Shown here piece after piece: positions 26,680-35,487 of a stretch of DNA of 64,000 bases (position 1 is its first letter; the number at the start of each line of letters is the position of its first letter). Location: positions 1 to 64,000 of the forward strand of contig CANFUT010000018.1 in the NCBI GenBank assembly GCA_947450325.1, read 5' to 3'. Source of the stretch: Flavobacteriia bacterium (GTDB lineage Bacteria; Bacteroidota; Bacteroidia; Flavobacteriales_D; Crocinitomicaceae). The notes beneath the pieces are model-generated. The model ran no database searches. It worked only from the letters and a program-made list of their open reading frames with translations, and had not been told where the DNA came from. The translations under genes and the position numbers were made by a program.

Positions 26680-28215
26680 TTAATTTGTTGGATTCAATTG
26701 CATAAATGAAGCCAATTCTTCCATGATCTCACGATTGTTGGATAAACGAGGCACTTTGTGTTGTCCGCCCAACTTATTTTTTGATTTCAGCCAAGCATCA
26801 AAAGTTCCTGTTTCCGCGACTACAATTTTTGGTCCCAACAAAGCGATGTCTTTGGAACGTTTGGCGTCATAGTCCGAATTCAATAATCTTAAATTTTCAT
26901 CCAATTTTTGCTGAAATAATTCCAAATCATTTGGCAATGAAATGAATTCAATTAACCATTCATGTTGACCTTTGTTGGCATCTTCTAAAAAACGCATGTA
27001 AACTGGCGCGGCAGTGTAATCTTTGATTTGGGCATTTGTTTCTGTACAGGCAATGGCAATCGCTCTTTCAGCATTTTCTACTATTAATTCTTCTCCAAAA
27101 GCATTGATAAAACTTTTTGTTCTGCCGGTAATGGTAAATCGAAATGGCAACAATGATGTAAATCGAATGGTGTCGCCAACAATGTATCGCCACAAACCTC
27201 CATTGGTAGAGATGACCAGCGCATAATTTTTATTTAATTCCACTTGCGACAAATTCAAAACCACTTGACTTTTGATTTCATCAAAATATTCCATGGGAAT
27301 AAACTCATAGAAAATCCCATAATCCAACATGAGCAAAAGTTCGTTCGAAGATTTCAAATCTTGAATTCCAAAAATTCCTTCCGAAGCGTTGTATGATTCC
27401 ACATAGTTCATTCCTTCATCTGGAATAATCTTTTTAAATTCAGCACGATAGGGTTCAAAATTTACTCCACCATGCATAAACATTTCAAGATTTGGCCAAA
27501 CTTCTTTTAAATTCTTTTTTCCTGTAATTTCTAAAATTCTATGCGCCAAAACCAAGGTCCAGCTTGGAACGCCGGTCAAAATACAAACATCTTCATTCAT
27601 TGTTTGTCTTGCCATCAACTCAATCTTAGATTCCCAATCACTCATCAAAGCAATTTCTTTGGAAGGTGTTCTTTTGATTTCAGCCCACCAAGGTAGATTT
27701 TTCAAAATAATGGCTGATAAATCACCAAAATAAGAATCAGAACCAGCTTCATTCATTTGAGAACTGCCTCCCACAACCAAGTGTTTTCCGCTATAAACAT
27801 TGGCAGTTGGAAAATTATTGTAATAAAGTGCAAGTAAATCTTTACCTCCTTTGTAATGACAATCTTCTAAGGACTCTTTGGTAACAGGAATAAACTTACT
27901 GCGGTCAGAGGTAGTTCCAGATGATTTTGCAAACCATTTGGTTTCTCCAGGCCAGAGCAAATTTGTTTCTCCTTGAATCAGTCGATCTACATAGACTTTT
28001 ACATCTTCGTAATCTTGAAGAGGAACTTTGGATTGAAATTCTGAGAGATTTTTGATTGAATTGAAATTGTACTTAATTCCAAATTCAGTATCTTTTGCTG
28101 TTTGTATTAGCGTCGTAAATAATTCGTTTTGAACTTCTAAAGGATATTTCCTGAATAAATCTATCTGATGTATTCTTTTTTTAATTACCCAACCAAAAAT
28201 CGAATTAAAAGGCAT
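26680..28215 (-). CDS. GH3-family acyl-acid amido synthetase homologue
   Basis: A 511-residue member of the GH3 (auxin-responsive promoter) superfamily, ATP-dependent adenylating enzymes of the ANL fold. The ATP-binding SSGTTSDRSKFIPVT segment (motif I) near residue 97, YNASEGIFGIQD (motif II) near 275 and the later YxxxVGDTIRFT (motif III) near 335 are all visible. Plant enzymes join jasmonate or auxin to amino acids; the bacterial substrates are unknown, so no reaction is assigned. Widespread in Bacteroidota. It is first in an operon with the propeller-like protein and the deoxynucleoside kinase. Confidence 0.82.
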   Translation of the reverse strand: MPFNSIFGWVIKKRIHQIDLFRKYPLEVQNELFTTLIQTAKDTEFGIKYNFNSIKNLSEFQSKVPLQDYEDVKVYVDRLIQGETNLLWPGETKWFAKSSGTTSDRSKFIPVTKESLEDCHYKGGKDLLALYYNNFPTANVYSGKHLVVGGSSQMNEAGSDSYFGDLSAIILKNLPWWAEIKRTPSKEIALMSDWESKIELMARQTMNEDVCILTGVPSWTLVLAHRILEITGKKNLKEVWPNLEMFMHGGVNFEPYRAEFKKIIPDEGMNYVESYNASEGIFGIQDLKSSNELLLMLDYGIFYEFIPMEYFDEIKSQVVLNLSQVELNKNYALVISTNGGLWRYIVGDTIRFTSLLPFRFTITGRTKSFINAFGEELIVENAERAIAIACTETNAQIKDYTAAPVYMRFLEDANKGQHEWLIEFISLPNDLELFQQKLDENLRLLNSDYDAKRSKDIALLGPKIVVAETGTFDAWLKSKNKLGGQHKVPRLSNNREIMEELASFMQLNPTN

Positions 28216-28332
28216 AGAAATATTTTATCCGTTTAATAAAAACGATGTTATTTCCTAAAAATAGAAAAAAATATCGATGTAATAAAAAGCTTAACAAAAA
28301 TTATTAAGATCTATTTACAACGAAGAATTTTC

Positions 28333-28431
28333 TTAACCCCAGATTAAAACTGAAGCCAAAATTGCAATTACTGCGATTGTATATAAAAAACCAACTGCTG
28401 CAGTTGACTCGTCAAAAAATTTATCAGACAT
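28333..28431 (-). CDS. 32-residue single-span membrane protein
   Basis: A short gene reading MSDKFFDESTAAVGF.. and ending ..ASVLIWG. The first 10 residues are polar and acidic, residues 12-30 form one hydrophobic helix, which would place an acidic N-terminus on one face and a Trp-Gly end on the other. A perfect TATCTTTG -7 box on the same strand lies 15 bp before the ATG, and a TAA ends the frame. The family is unknown to me; comparable tiny proteins are accessory subunits of respiratory or transport complexes. It lies between the serS terminator and the GH3 gene and is the main content of this 380-bp gap. Confidence 0.55.
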   Translation of the reverse strand: MSDKFFDESTAAVGFLYTIAVIAILASVLIWG

Positions 28432-28446
28432 AATGCTTATTTTTTT

Positions 28447-28454
28447 CAAAGATA
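28447..28454 (-). promoter_or_regulatory. -7 box of the 32-residue protein gene
   Basis: The minus strand reads TATCTTTG, a perfect match, 15 bp before the ATG at 28431. Confidence 0.5.
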
Positions 28455-28543
28455 TAAATTAAGCTAAAAACAGCCTAAAAATATGCTAGATTTTTCTGCT
28501 TTTCTTTTAAAATAAAACCTTCGTTGTTCGGGGTTTAATAGTA

Positions 28544-28577
28544 ACAAAAAGTGCCACTTCGAAAAATGGCACTTTGA
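28544..28577 (-). terminator. Rho-independent terminator after serS
   Basis: AAAGTGCCA at 28548-28556 pairs with TGGCACTTT at 28567-28575; on the minus strand the stem is followed by a run of Ts. Confidence 0.75.
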
Positions 28578-28595
28578 ATATTGAATTTCACGAAC

Positions 28596-29870
28596 TTATG
28601 AAATAGTCGTAAAGTTTAAATATTTATGTAAAACTTCTGGAATTAAAATCGTCCCATCTGCAGTTTGATTGTTTTCCAACAATGCGGCAACAATTCTCGG
28701 CAAAGCCAATGCTGAACCGTTCAATGTATGTGCCAAATAAGTTTTCTTGTCAGCTGCTTTGTAGCGCAACTTTAATCTATTTGCTTGGAAAGTATCGAAT
28801 CTTGAAACTGAACTTACTTCCAACCATTTTTCTTGCGCTGCAGAGAAAACTTCAAAATCGTAAGTCATTGCAGATGCAAAACCAGTGTCGCCGCCACAAA
28901 GACGCAAAATTCTATAATGCAATCCCAATTTGCGCAACAATCCTCTCACATGTTCAACCATTTCTTCCAATGCTTTCGCTGAATTATCCGGATGCTCGAT
29001 ACGAACAATTTCCACCTTGTCAAATTGATGCAAACGATTCAATCCACGAACATCTTTACCGTATGAACCAGCTTCTCTTCTGAAACAAGGAGTGAAACCA
29101 GTCATTTTGATAGAAAAATCTTCAGAAGGCAACAAAACGTCTCTGTAAATATTCGTCAAAGGCACTTCAGCAGTTGGAATCATGTACAAATCATCTTCGT
29201 TTACATAATACATTTGACCTTCTTTGTCAGGCAATTGACCTGTTCCAATTCCACTTGCTTCATTTACAACCAATGGCGGAATAAATTCCTCGTAACCTGC
29301 TTTTTCAGCTTCGTCTAGGAAAAATGTAATCAAAGCACGTTGCAATTTGGCGCCTTTCCCTTTGTAAACTGGAAAACCTGCACCTGTAATTTTAACGCCC
29401 AATTCGAAATCAATTAAATCGTATTTTTTGGTGATTTCCCAATGTGGCAAAGCTTCACCTTCAAAAATATGCTTACTTCCAACTTCCTCAATGATTTCAT
29501 TGTCTGCTTCGCTTTTACCAGCTTTCACTAATTCATTCGGAACATTAGGCAACTGATACATCAATTGTTGAATTTCTTGTTCCAATCCGCTTACTTTCTC
29601 TTTCAAAGTAGCTTCTTTTTCCTTCAATTCAACTGTTTGCGCTTTCGCTGCGTTTGCTTCAGCATGTTTTCCTTGTTGAAAATATTCACCAACAGCTTTA
29701 GAAATTTTGTTCAACTCGGCAGAAACTGCTTCTAATTCAGCTTTGGATTCTCTCCATGATTGATCGAAATTTAATATTGAATCTAAAATTGGAGTAACAT
29801 CTAAGTTTCTCTTCTTCAAACCTTCAATGATCGCTTCTTTCTCTGAACGAATACGTTGGATTTCTAACAT
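28596..29870 (-). CDS. serS: Seryl-tRNA synthetase
   Basis: A 424-residue class II synthetase that charges tRNA-Ser. The N-terminal long antiparallel coiled coil (about 30-100), the TAEVPLTN segment, motif 2 (FRREAGSYGKDVRGLNRLHQ) and motif 3 (GSALALPRIVAALLENNQ) are present and length is standard. It is monocistronic with its own terminator downstream and TAAATTTA close upstream of the start. Confidence 0.96.
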   Translation of the reverse strand: MLEIQRIRSEKEAIIEGLKKRNLDVTPILDSILNFDQSWRESKAELEAVSAELNKISKAVGEYFQQGKHAEANAAKAQTVELKEKEATLKEKVSGLEQEIQQLMYQLPNVPNELVKAGKSEADNEIIEEVGSKHIFEGEALPHWEITKKYDLIDFELGVKITGAGFPVYKGKGAKLQRALITFFLDEAEKAGYEEFIPPLVVNEASGIGTGQLPDKEGQMYYVNEDDLYMIPTAEVPLTNIYRDVLLPSEDFSIKMTGFTPCFRREAGSYGKDVRGLNRLHQFDKVEIVRIEHPDNSAKALEEMVEHVRGLLRKLGLHYRILRLCGGDTGFASAMTYDFEVFSAAQEKWLEVSSVSRFDTFQANRLKLRYKAADKKTYLAHTLNGSALALPRIVAALLENNQTADGTILIPEVLHKYLNFTTIS

Positions 29871-29946
29871 AATTGGTGTTTTTAATGGGTGTAAATTTAC
29901 GAATTGTATCTCAATTGAAATCTTATTTCAGCATAGAATTTCAATC

Positions 29947-29986
29947 AAAAAAAAAAGCGGATTCCGATGTTTACCGGGACCCGCTT
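29947..29986 (-). terminator. Rho-independent terminator after rpmA
   Basis: On the minus strand AAGCGG pairs with CCGCTT across a 20-nt loop that itself contains CCGG, followed by ten Ts. Confidence 0.75.
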
Positions 29987-30007
29987 CAAAATTATTTTTG
30001 AGTTCGA

Positions 30008-30277
30008 CTAAGCCTCAGTAGTTTCAAATGGAACTACAGATACATACGAACGATTGTCTTTTTTCTTACGGAATTCAACCAAACCATCAGTCAAAGAGTA
30101 CAATGTGTGGTCTTTTCCAATACCAACATTTGCTCCTGGGTGATGCGCAGTACCACGTTGACGAACAATAATGTTCCCAGCGATAGCAATTTGACCACCA
30201 AAAATTTTAACGCCTAAACGTTTGCTTTCAGACTCACGACCATTTCTTGAACTACCCGCTCCTTTCTTATGTGCCAT
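30008..30277 (-). CDS. rpmA: 50S ribosomal protein bL27
   Basis: An 89-residue bL27. The N-terminus [19 protein letters not shown] starts right at the mature end, without the cleaved leader seen in Firmicutes. The conserved [21 protein letters not shown] core reaches the peptidyl-transferase centre. It follows rplU by 53 bp in the standard rplU-rpmA operon. Confidence 0.97.
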   Translation of the reverse strand: MAHKKGAGSSRNGRESESKRLGVKIFGGQIAIAGNIIVRQRGTAHHPGANVGIGKDHTLYSLTDGLVEFRKKKDNRSYVSVVPFETTEA

Positions 30278-30330
30278 TTTGTATATTTTTATATTCTTTG
30301 CTTTACAAAGAATAAGTTATTTAAATTCTA

Positions 30331-30645
30331 TTATTTCGCAGAAATTCCTGTGATTTTAATCGCTGTAAACGATTGACGGTGACCATTTTTCTTTCTGTAA
30401 CCTTTTCTTCTTTTCTTTCTGAAAACGATTACTTTATCACCTTTCACATGATCGATTACCTCAGCGGTAACTGATGCTCCTTCTATAGCCGGGGCGCCTA
30501 ATGTAATTGCTCCATCATTGTCAACTAAAAGCACTCTGTCAAAATCTAATTTTTGACCTGCTTCAGCATTCAATCTATGAACAAAAACCTTTTGGTCTTT
30601 TTGCACTTTAAACTGCTGCCCTGCTATCTCTACAATTGCGTACAT
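30331..30645 (-). CDS. rplU: 50S ribosomal protein bL21
   Basis: A 104-residue bL21 that binds 23S rRNA. The N-terminal [18 protein letters not shown] and the C-terminal basic block [18 protein letters not shown] are diagnostic. A perfect TATCTTTG -7 box is 37 bp upstream. Confidence 0.97.
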   Translation of the reverse strand: MYAIVEIAGQQFKVQKDQKVFVHRLNAEAGQKLDFDRVLLVDNDGAITLGAPAIEGASVTAEVIDHVKGDKVIVFRKKRRKGYRKKNGHRQSFTAIKITGISAK

Positions 30646-30682
30646 ATAGCTTTTTTTAAATTTATTTCAATTAAACGAGGGG

Positions 30683-30690
30683 CAAAGATA
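30683..30690 (-). promoter_or_regulatory. -7 box of rplU-rpmA
   Basis: The minus strand reads TATCTTTG, 37 bp before the rplU ATG. Confidence 0.5.
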
Positions 30691-30752
30691 ACTAAAAATT
30701 GTTTTAATTCTAGTTATCAACAATATTTTTCTAAAAAATATTTGCTCCAAAA

Positions 30753-30787
30753 TGAAAAAGCTTCCTAAGAAGATCCAAGGAAGCTTT
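30753..30787 (-). terminator. Rho-independent terminator after the BI-1 gene
   Basis: AAAGCTTCCT and AGGAAGCTTT pair around an 11-nt loop; T-rich tail on the minus strand. Confidence 0.75.
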
Positions 30788-30809
30788 CAGTATTTTTTAA
30801 AATTTGTTT

Positions 30810-31529
30810 TTAATCTCTACTTCCTCCTGTGAAACGAAGCAGTGTAAGGAATAAATTAACAAATAAAATATACAAGGTCATTCCACCTACCAAAGCCATT
30901 TTCTTTCTTTCAACTCCATCAAGCATGGAATCTTGTGATGCATTTTTTAATTTTTGCATCCAGAAAGCCGTCAATCCTGTGAAAACAAATACGCCAATGA
31001 AAGAAACAACATAATCAAGCATTTCACTATGCATGAACATATTTACAATCATCGCAATAAACATGCCTATGAAAACCATGTAAAGCAAACTTCCGAAATT
31101 GGTTAAGTCAGTTTTAGTCGTGTAACCTAAAATCGCCATTCCAGCAAAAGCGCCAGCTGAGACAAAGAAAGTAATCGCGATTGATTCCATGGAGAATGCC
31201 AAGAAAATAACACTCAACATTAAGCCCATCAATCCTGAATAAACTACGAAAAGTCCTGTCAAAATTGAAATTGAAAATCTTCGATATCCACCTTGAATCA
31301 ACATACTCAGTAACAAGGGCGCAAAAATCACTACGTAAAAAAGTCCGCTAATTCCACCGTTTGGTTTCATGAAAATAGAAGCGAAAACTTCTTCGGAACT
31401 TCCAACATAAAATGCTACCCCACCAGAAATAGCCAAAGCTAAAAACATGTAGCCGTAAACATTTCTAAAAAACTCTCGGGTCAATTCCTTTGTGTAACCC
31501 TGATGCTCCTGATCTAAAATATCATTCAT
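30810..31529 (-). CDS. Bax inhibitor-1/YccA family membrane protein
   Basis: A 239-residue protein of the BI-1/LifeGuard (TMBIM) family with seven hydrophobic helices; the N-terminal FFRNVYGYMFLALAISG and the late helix with its acidic pair (DSMLDGVERKK..LVGG) match bacterial members, which act as pH-gated calcium leaks or as partners of FtsH (YccA). The gene starts 10 bp after folE and is the last of the queD-folE-BI-1 operon, followed by a terminator. Confidence 0.85.
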   Translation of the reverse strand: MNDILDQEHQGYTKELTREFFRNVYGYMFLALAISGGVAFYVGSSEEVFASIFMKPNGGISGLFYVVIFAPLLLSMLIQGGYRRFSISILTGLFVVYSGLMGLMLSVIFLAFSMESIAITFFVSAGAFAGMAILGYTTKTDLTNFGSLLYMVFIGMFIAMIVNMFMHSEMLDYVVSFIGVFVFTGLTAFWMQKLKNASQDSMLDGVERKKMALVGGMTLYILFVNLFLTLLRFTGGSRD

Positions 31530-31539
31530 AATTATTATT

Positions 31540-32130
31540 TTAATGCAACTTTGCCTGTACTAAATTAATAAATTCTTTTCTTGTTGCTTCATTTTTTAAA
31601 AAAGCTCCTGTAAATGCGCTAGACGTAGTCACAGAATTTTGTTTTTGAACGCCGCGCATTTGCATACACATATGTGAACATTCAATCACAACTGCCACTC
31701 CCATAGGATTTAGCGTTGCTTGAATACAATCTCTGATTTCAATCGTCAATCTTTCTTGGACTTGTAATCTTCTTGCGAAAGCATCAACCACTCTCGGGAT
31801 TTTGCTCAATCCTACAATGGTTCCATTTGGAATGTAAGCGATGTGTGCTTTTCCGAAAAACGGCAGAATGTGGTGTTCGCACAATGAATAAACTTCGATG
31901 TCTTTCACAATAACCATTTCAGAATATTCTTCATGAAAAAGTGCACCTCTCAAAATTTCTGCAGGATCTAAATCATAACCGTGTGTCAAAAATTGCAATG
32001 CCTTAGCAACTCTTTCAGGTGTTTTCAATAGTCCTTCTCTGTTTGGATCTTCTCCTAAGTTTTTTAAAACTTCTTGATAAACCGCTGCGATATCGTTGGT
32101 AACTTCCTCTTTGTAATTGTCGTATTTCAT
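31540..32130 (-). CDS. folE: GTP cyclohydrolase I (type IA)
   Basis: A 196-residue zinc enzyme converting GTP to 7,8-dihydroneopterin triphosphate, the first step for folate and for queuosine. The zinc ligands are C and H in [20 protein letters not shown] and the Cys of [10 protein letters not shown]; QxQERLT substrate region is present. The gene lies between queD and BI-1 on the same strand; with queD it would feed preQ0 formation. Confidence 0.95.
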   Translation of the reverse strand: MKYDNYKEEVTNDIAAVYQEVLKNLGEDPNREGLLKTPERVAKALQFLTHGYDLDPAEILRGALFHEEYSEMVIVKDIEVYSLCEHHILPFFGKAHIAYIPNGTIVGLSKIPRVVDAFARRLQVQERLTIEIRDCIQATLNPMGVAVVIECSHMCMQMRGVQKQNSVTTSSAFTGAFLKNEATRKEFINLVQAKLH

Positions 32131-32233
32131 ATTTTTGGTGTTATTGTCGTTTTCAGACTGAATAAATGAATGTAAATTGACGAATGAATTTATTGAAATT
32201 TAAAACATTCTTCAATCGTAAAACAACTTTAAA

Positions 32234-32665
32234 TTAAAATGGTTCGGAACCACCAAAATATTCTACAAAATTGTTTTCAGTTTCTTCCAATCTCAATTTA
32301 GCCAAGGTTCCTCCAGCTTCTGATATTGGTGTTTCCAAAATCTCCCAAATTTTGATAATCAAATTTTCAGTAGAAGGCAACAAACCTGCTAAATATGGAA
32401 CGTCCAAGTTTAAATTTTTATGATCCAAAGTCTCGATCACGTCGCGCTTAATAATACGACTCAATTCTTTCAAATCAATGATAAAACCTGTTTCTTCACT
32501 TGGGACTCCTTTGACAGTAACAAAAAGATTAAAGTTATGACCATGCCAGTTTTTATTACTACATTTTCCAAAAACTTCCTCGTTTTTTTCTGCACTCCAA
32601 TCCTCTCTCCACAATTTATGCGCAGCATTGAAATGCTCTCTCCTTACTATGTAAACCGTTTTCAC
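32234..32665 (-). CDS. queD: 6-carboxy-5,6,7,8-tetrahydropterin synthase (QueD/PTPS)
   Basis: A 143-residue PTPS-family enzyme that turns dihydroneopterin triphosphate into 6-carboxytetrahydropterin for queuosine synthesis. Metal ligands HFNAAH and WHGHNF are present, as is Cys in GKCSNK and the C-terminal glutamate region RLEETENNFVEY. It is the first gene of an operon with folE 103 bp downstream; QueG at 47 kb completes the last step of the same pathway. A PTPS role in biopterin is the alternative. Confidence 0.88.
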   Translation of the reverse strand: MKTVYIVRREHFNAAHKLWREDWSAEKNEEVFGKCSNKNWHGHNFNLFVTVKGVPSEETGFIIDLKELSRIIKRDVIETLDHKNLNLDVPYLAGLLPSTENLIIKIWEILETPISEAGGTLAKLRLEETENNFVEYFGGSEPF

Positions 32666-32682
32666 TCTTAAATATTAGGCTA

Positions 32683-32690
32683 CAAAGGTA
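32683..32690 (-). promoter_or_regulatory. -7 box of the queD operon
   Basis: The minus strand reads TACCTTTG, a perfect TAnnTTTG, 17 bp before the queD ATG. Confidence 0.5.
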
Positions 32691-32744
32691 ATAATTCTTG
32701 CAACTATAAGAAAATCTTTCTTTTTTTAAAGACATGAGATGTTA

Positions 32745-32772
32745 GACGAAAGACTGAAGACTGAAGACTTTT
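32745..32772. repeat. Heptad array GACNNNN x4
   Basis: GAC recurs at 32745, 32752, 32759 and 32766, exactly every 7 bp, again preceded by TTA and followed by TTTT as at 20717. It lies 55 bp upstream of the queD -7 box. Confidence 0.55.
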
Positions 32773-32826
32773 AAATTATTGCGGCCTCTTCTTTCACAAG
32801 TTTAATTGAACAGCAAAAAAAATCAC

Positions 32827-34095
32827 TTACATTTTCTCGTACTTATACAATGTTTTCAATACCACTTTTTCCGCTTCTGGCAACCAGCCGTTTCCAGGAA
32901 ATTGCTTTTCCATTGCTTTAGCCAAAGCTACATTGAAAAGTTGTCCTTGCAAATAATAACCTTCTGGATTAAAATGCAATCCATCGTTATTCGCCAAATT
33001 CATTTTTTGCCATTTTTTGAAAGTGTTCTCACCTCCCATCGCTTCATTGAAATTCCAAACAGCGCAATGTGTCTTTTTTCCTACGTTCAAAATTCCTTGT
33101 ATCACAATTTCTCTTGAAACAGGTTTGTTTTTGTTGAATTCTGTATCTGGCGGCGTGGTCAATATAAATTCTGTTTTAGGCGATACACGCTGCAAACTTT
33201 GAATCAATTTGGTCAACATGTGTTCGTATCCTTCTGACGTTATATCCTTTACATACGCATCGTTTGTTCCCAAAGAAATGATCATTAAATCTGGCTTGAA
33301 AGCTTCCATTTGTTCCACCATCAAAGGTGCATTTTCCGCCAGAAAATTGTACTGTCCGCCAGAAACCCCGAATGTGTTGTAGTTGATTCCTTTAGATATT
33401 TCACTGTTTACCGACAAACCATATAAAACGAAAGCTTTGCTGTCTTTTTTTCTTCGGAAATAAATCACAGTTTCTGCCACTGGCCGATTCAAAACTACTT
33501 TGGTCATTGCTGAATTTGCAGAAAATGTATACGTATTTACCTTTCCATCTGCGCAATAAACTTCAATGTTTTCAACTAATTGCTCATGAAAAACGGTAAA
33601 TTCTTCCACCAATTTTTTCTTTTCTTTGAAAGCAATATTGAGTGTACAAACGGAATCAGAAGAACGCATTGCCAAACCAACAATTCCAAGTGGAATATTT
33701 GACTTTAAATTCAATACTTTCTCACATTCCCATTGCGTTTTAGAAGAAATATCCAAGCCAACAGGATTGTAACCAGAACACAAACTATTGGGAAAAAATA
33801 TGCCAATTCCTTTTCCGCCGAAACGAGCTTGAAGCGCATCTCTCACTTCACCTGGGAAATAGCCCATTTGTGTATGAGAATCGCCTAAATGCAAAATCTT
33901 TACAACGGAATCACCTTCGTTTTTTTGCAAATAATGAAGCTTTGAAAAAAAAGATTCCAAATAAGCAGGATTCGAAATGTAATCCTTCTCTAAATCAATT
34001 ACCAAATGTGTTTTGCCTTGGAAAAAAGGAATATTCAAATTGCTCTGAAATGCAAAAATTACCAAAATCGCCAGTAAAAAAAAGATTCGCTTCAT
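32827..34095 (-). CDS. Secreted SGNH/GDSL-family hydrolase
   Basis: A 422-residue protein with an N-terminal signal or anchor segment (MKRIFFLLAILVIFAF). The SGNH blocks are in order: Ser in ILHLGDSHTQMG (block I), the Asn of ISLGTNDAY (block III) and D..H in NDGLHFNPEGYYL (block V). The mid region, residues about 115-230, is an extra beta-rich insert, as in periplasmic sugar O-acetylesterases and O-acetyltransferase partners. Likely a polysaccharide or peptidoglycan esterase, by inference. It stands alone. Confidence 0.78.
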   Translation of the reverse strand: MKRIFFLLAILVIFAFQSNLNIPFFQGKTHLVIDLEKDYISNPAYLESFFSKLHYLQKNEGDSVVKILHLGDSHTQMGYFPGEVRDALQARFGGKGIGIFFPNSLCSGYNPVGLDISSKTQWECEKVLNLKSNIPLGIVGLAMRSSDSVCTLNIAFKEKKKLVEEFTVFHEQLVENIEVYCADGKVNTYTFSANSAMTKVVLNRPVAETVIYFRRKKDSKAFVLYGLSVNSEISKGINYNTFGVSGGQYNFLAENAPLMVEQMEAFKPDLMIISLGTNDAYVKDITSEGYEHMLTKLIQSLQRVSPKTEFILTTPPDTEFNKNKPVSREIVIQGILNVGKKTHCAVWNFNEAMGGENTFKKWQKMNLANNDGLHFNPEGYYLQGQLFNVALAKAMEKQFPGNGWLPEAEKVVLKTLYKYEKM

Positions 34096-34172
34096 GAAAA
34101 TGTTTTTGTTACAAAATTAATCAATTCAATCTGATTCGCAGTGAAACCATTAAGCTTCAAAATTAAGGATAC

Positions 34173-34201
34173 AAAAAAAGGGTCGAACGAATCAACCCTT
34201 T
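34173..34201 (-). terminator. Rho-independent terminator after the PPIase gene
   Basis: AAAGGGT and ACCCTTT pair around an 11-nt loop, and on the minus strand a run of seven Ts follows. Confidence 0.75.
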
Positions 34202-34220
34202 CTAAAATATTATTTTGGAA

Positions 34221-35291
34221 TTATTTCAAATCCATGATTTCTAAATCAAAAACCAAATCAGAATATGGAGGAATTGCTCCCGGACGACCTTGCGCACCAT
34301 AAGCATCGAAATAAGGAATGATGAAAATTCCCTTTCCACCTTTTCCTAACATGGCCAAACCTTCTTCAAATCCAGGAATCATACGATTCGTTTTGTATGT
34401 GAATGCCATCGGTGTACCGCCATCTCTAGAAGAATCGAATTTTTTTCCATCCATAAAAGTTCCAGTATAATGAACAGACATTTGGCTTCCAGCAACTGGT
34501 TTTGTTGCCTCACCTTCTTTTTCAATCACGTAAACCAATCCAGAAGCTGTTTGTTTTGCCGTTGGATATTTCTTTTGAACTTGCGCCAACATATACACTT
34601 TATACTCATCTTTGCTCATCGCAGCGATTTTCGAAAATTGTGCATTTTTCTCGTCTTCAGCCAATTTCAGTTTATTGTAAACAGTTTCGAAATTTTTTGT
34701 TGCATTCCAATTTTGTGCTGTTTTCCCAACGCGGATAATCGTAACTTTATTCATCACATCATCTTGCGCAATGGCATTCACCACATCTTGTCCTTCAAGA
34801 ACTTTTCCAAAAACCGTATGTTTACCATCTAAATGAGGCGTTGCCACATGCGTGATAAAAAATTGACTTCCGTTAGTCGCTGGTCCAGAATTTGCCATTG
34901 ACAAGATTCCAGGTCCGCTGTGCTTCAATGTTGGATCGATTTCATCATAAAAACGGTAACCAGGTCCACCAGTCCCATTTCCATCAGGATCACCACCTTG
35001 TATCATAAAACTGGCAATCACTCGGTGAAATTTCAAACCATCGTAGAAAGGTTTATCAATTGTTTTTCCTTGAACAGAAAAGTTCCCCTCAGCCAAACCA
35101 ACAAAATTGGCAACTGTCATCGGTACTTTTTCATATTCCAAACGAATCAAAATGTTTCCTTTCGCAGTTTCAATTCGTGCGTAGATTCCATCTGTTAAAA
35201 CAGGATTGTTTGCTGGTGTTTTGGTTTTCTCATTTTGTGCATTTGCAAAAAAAGCAAATAATAAAGACAATGCTAAGAATGTATTTTTCAT
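34221..35291 (-). CDS. Cyclophilin-FKBP fusion peptidyl-prolyl isomerase
   Basis: A 356-residue periplasmic foldase. After a signal peptide ([19 protein letters not shown]) residues about 35-190 are a cyclophilin domain ([17 protein letters not shown] and [17 protein letters not shown]), followed by a charged linker and a complete FKBP domain at about 265-356 ([40 protein letters not shown]). Both active sites look intact. Fusions of the two immunophilin families in one chain are known but uncommon. It may help fold T9SS clients in the periplasm, which is inference. Confidence 0.9.
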   Translation of the reverse strand: MKNTFLALSLLFAFFANAQNEKTKTPANNPVLTDGIYARIETAKGNILIRLEYEKVPMTVANFVGLAEGNFSVQGKTIDKPFYDGLKFHRVIASFMIQGGDPDGNGTGGPGYRFYDEIDPTLKHSGPGILSMANSGPATNGSQFFITHVATPHLDGKHTVFGKVLEGQDVVNAIAQDDVMNKVTIIRVGKTAQNWNATKNFETVYNKLKLAEDEKNAQFSKIAAMSKDEYKVYMLAQVQKKYPTAKQTASGLVYVIEKEGEATKPVAGSQMSVHYTGTFMDGKKFDSSRDGGTPMAFTYKTNRMIPGFEEGLAMLGKGGKGIFIIPYFDAYGAQGRPGAIPPYSDLVFDLEIMDLK

Positions 35292-35475
35292 GAATTTGTT
35301 ATTTAATTTTTAAAGTAAAACAATATTTACAAGTGTAAATTTATTTAATTTCTTTTGATTTGAAACCCACTTGACAATTTTTGTGCCGAAACTAAAAATG
35401 TCTGAAATTTATTCCTTCGTTGAAAAATTTGTGGAAAAGGAAAATTTTCAAATTTAATTATCGCTCAATTACAAT

Positions 35476-35483
35476 TATCTTTG
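35476..35483 (+). promoter_or_regulatory. -7 box of glyS, leaderless layout
   Basis: Perfect TATCTTTG, then CAAC and the ATG at 35488. Only four bases separate box and start codon, so the mRNA is probably leaderless. Confidence 0.5.
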
Positions 35484-35487
35484 CAAC

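Noticed and set aside
28596-29870. Long open frame on the strand opposite serS
   Set aside because: It lies entirely within a conserved synthetase gene, has no start context and no recognisable protein features.
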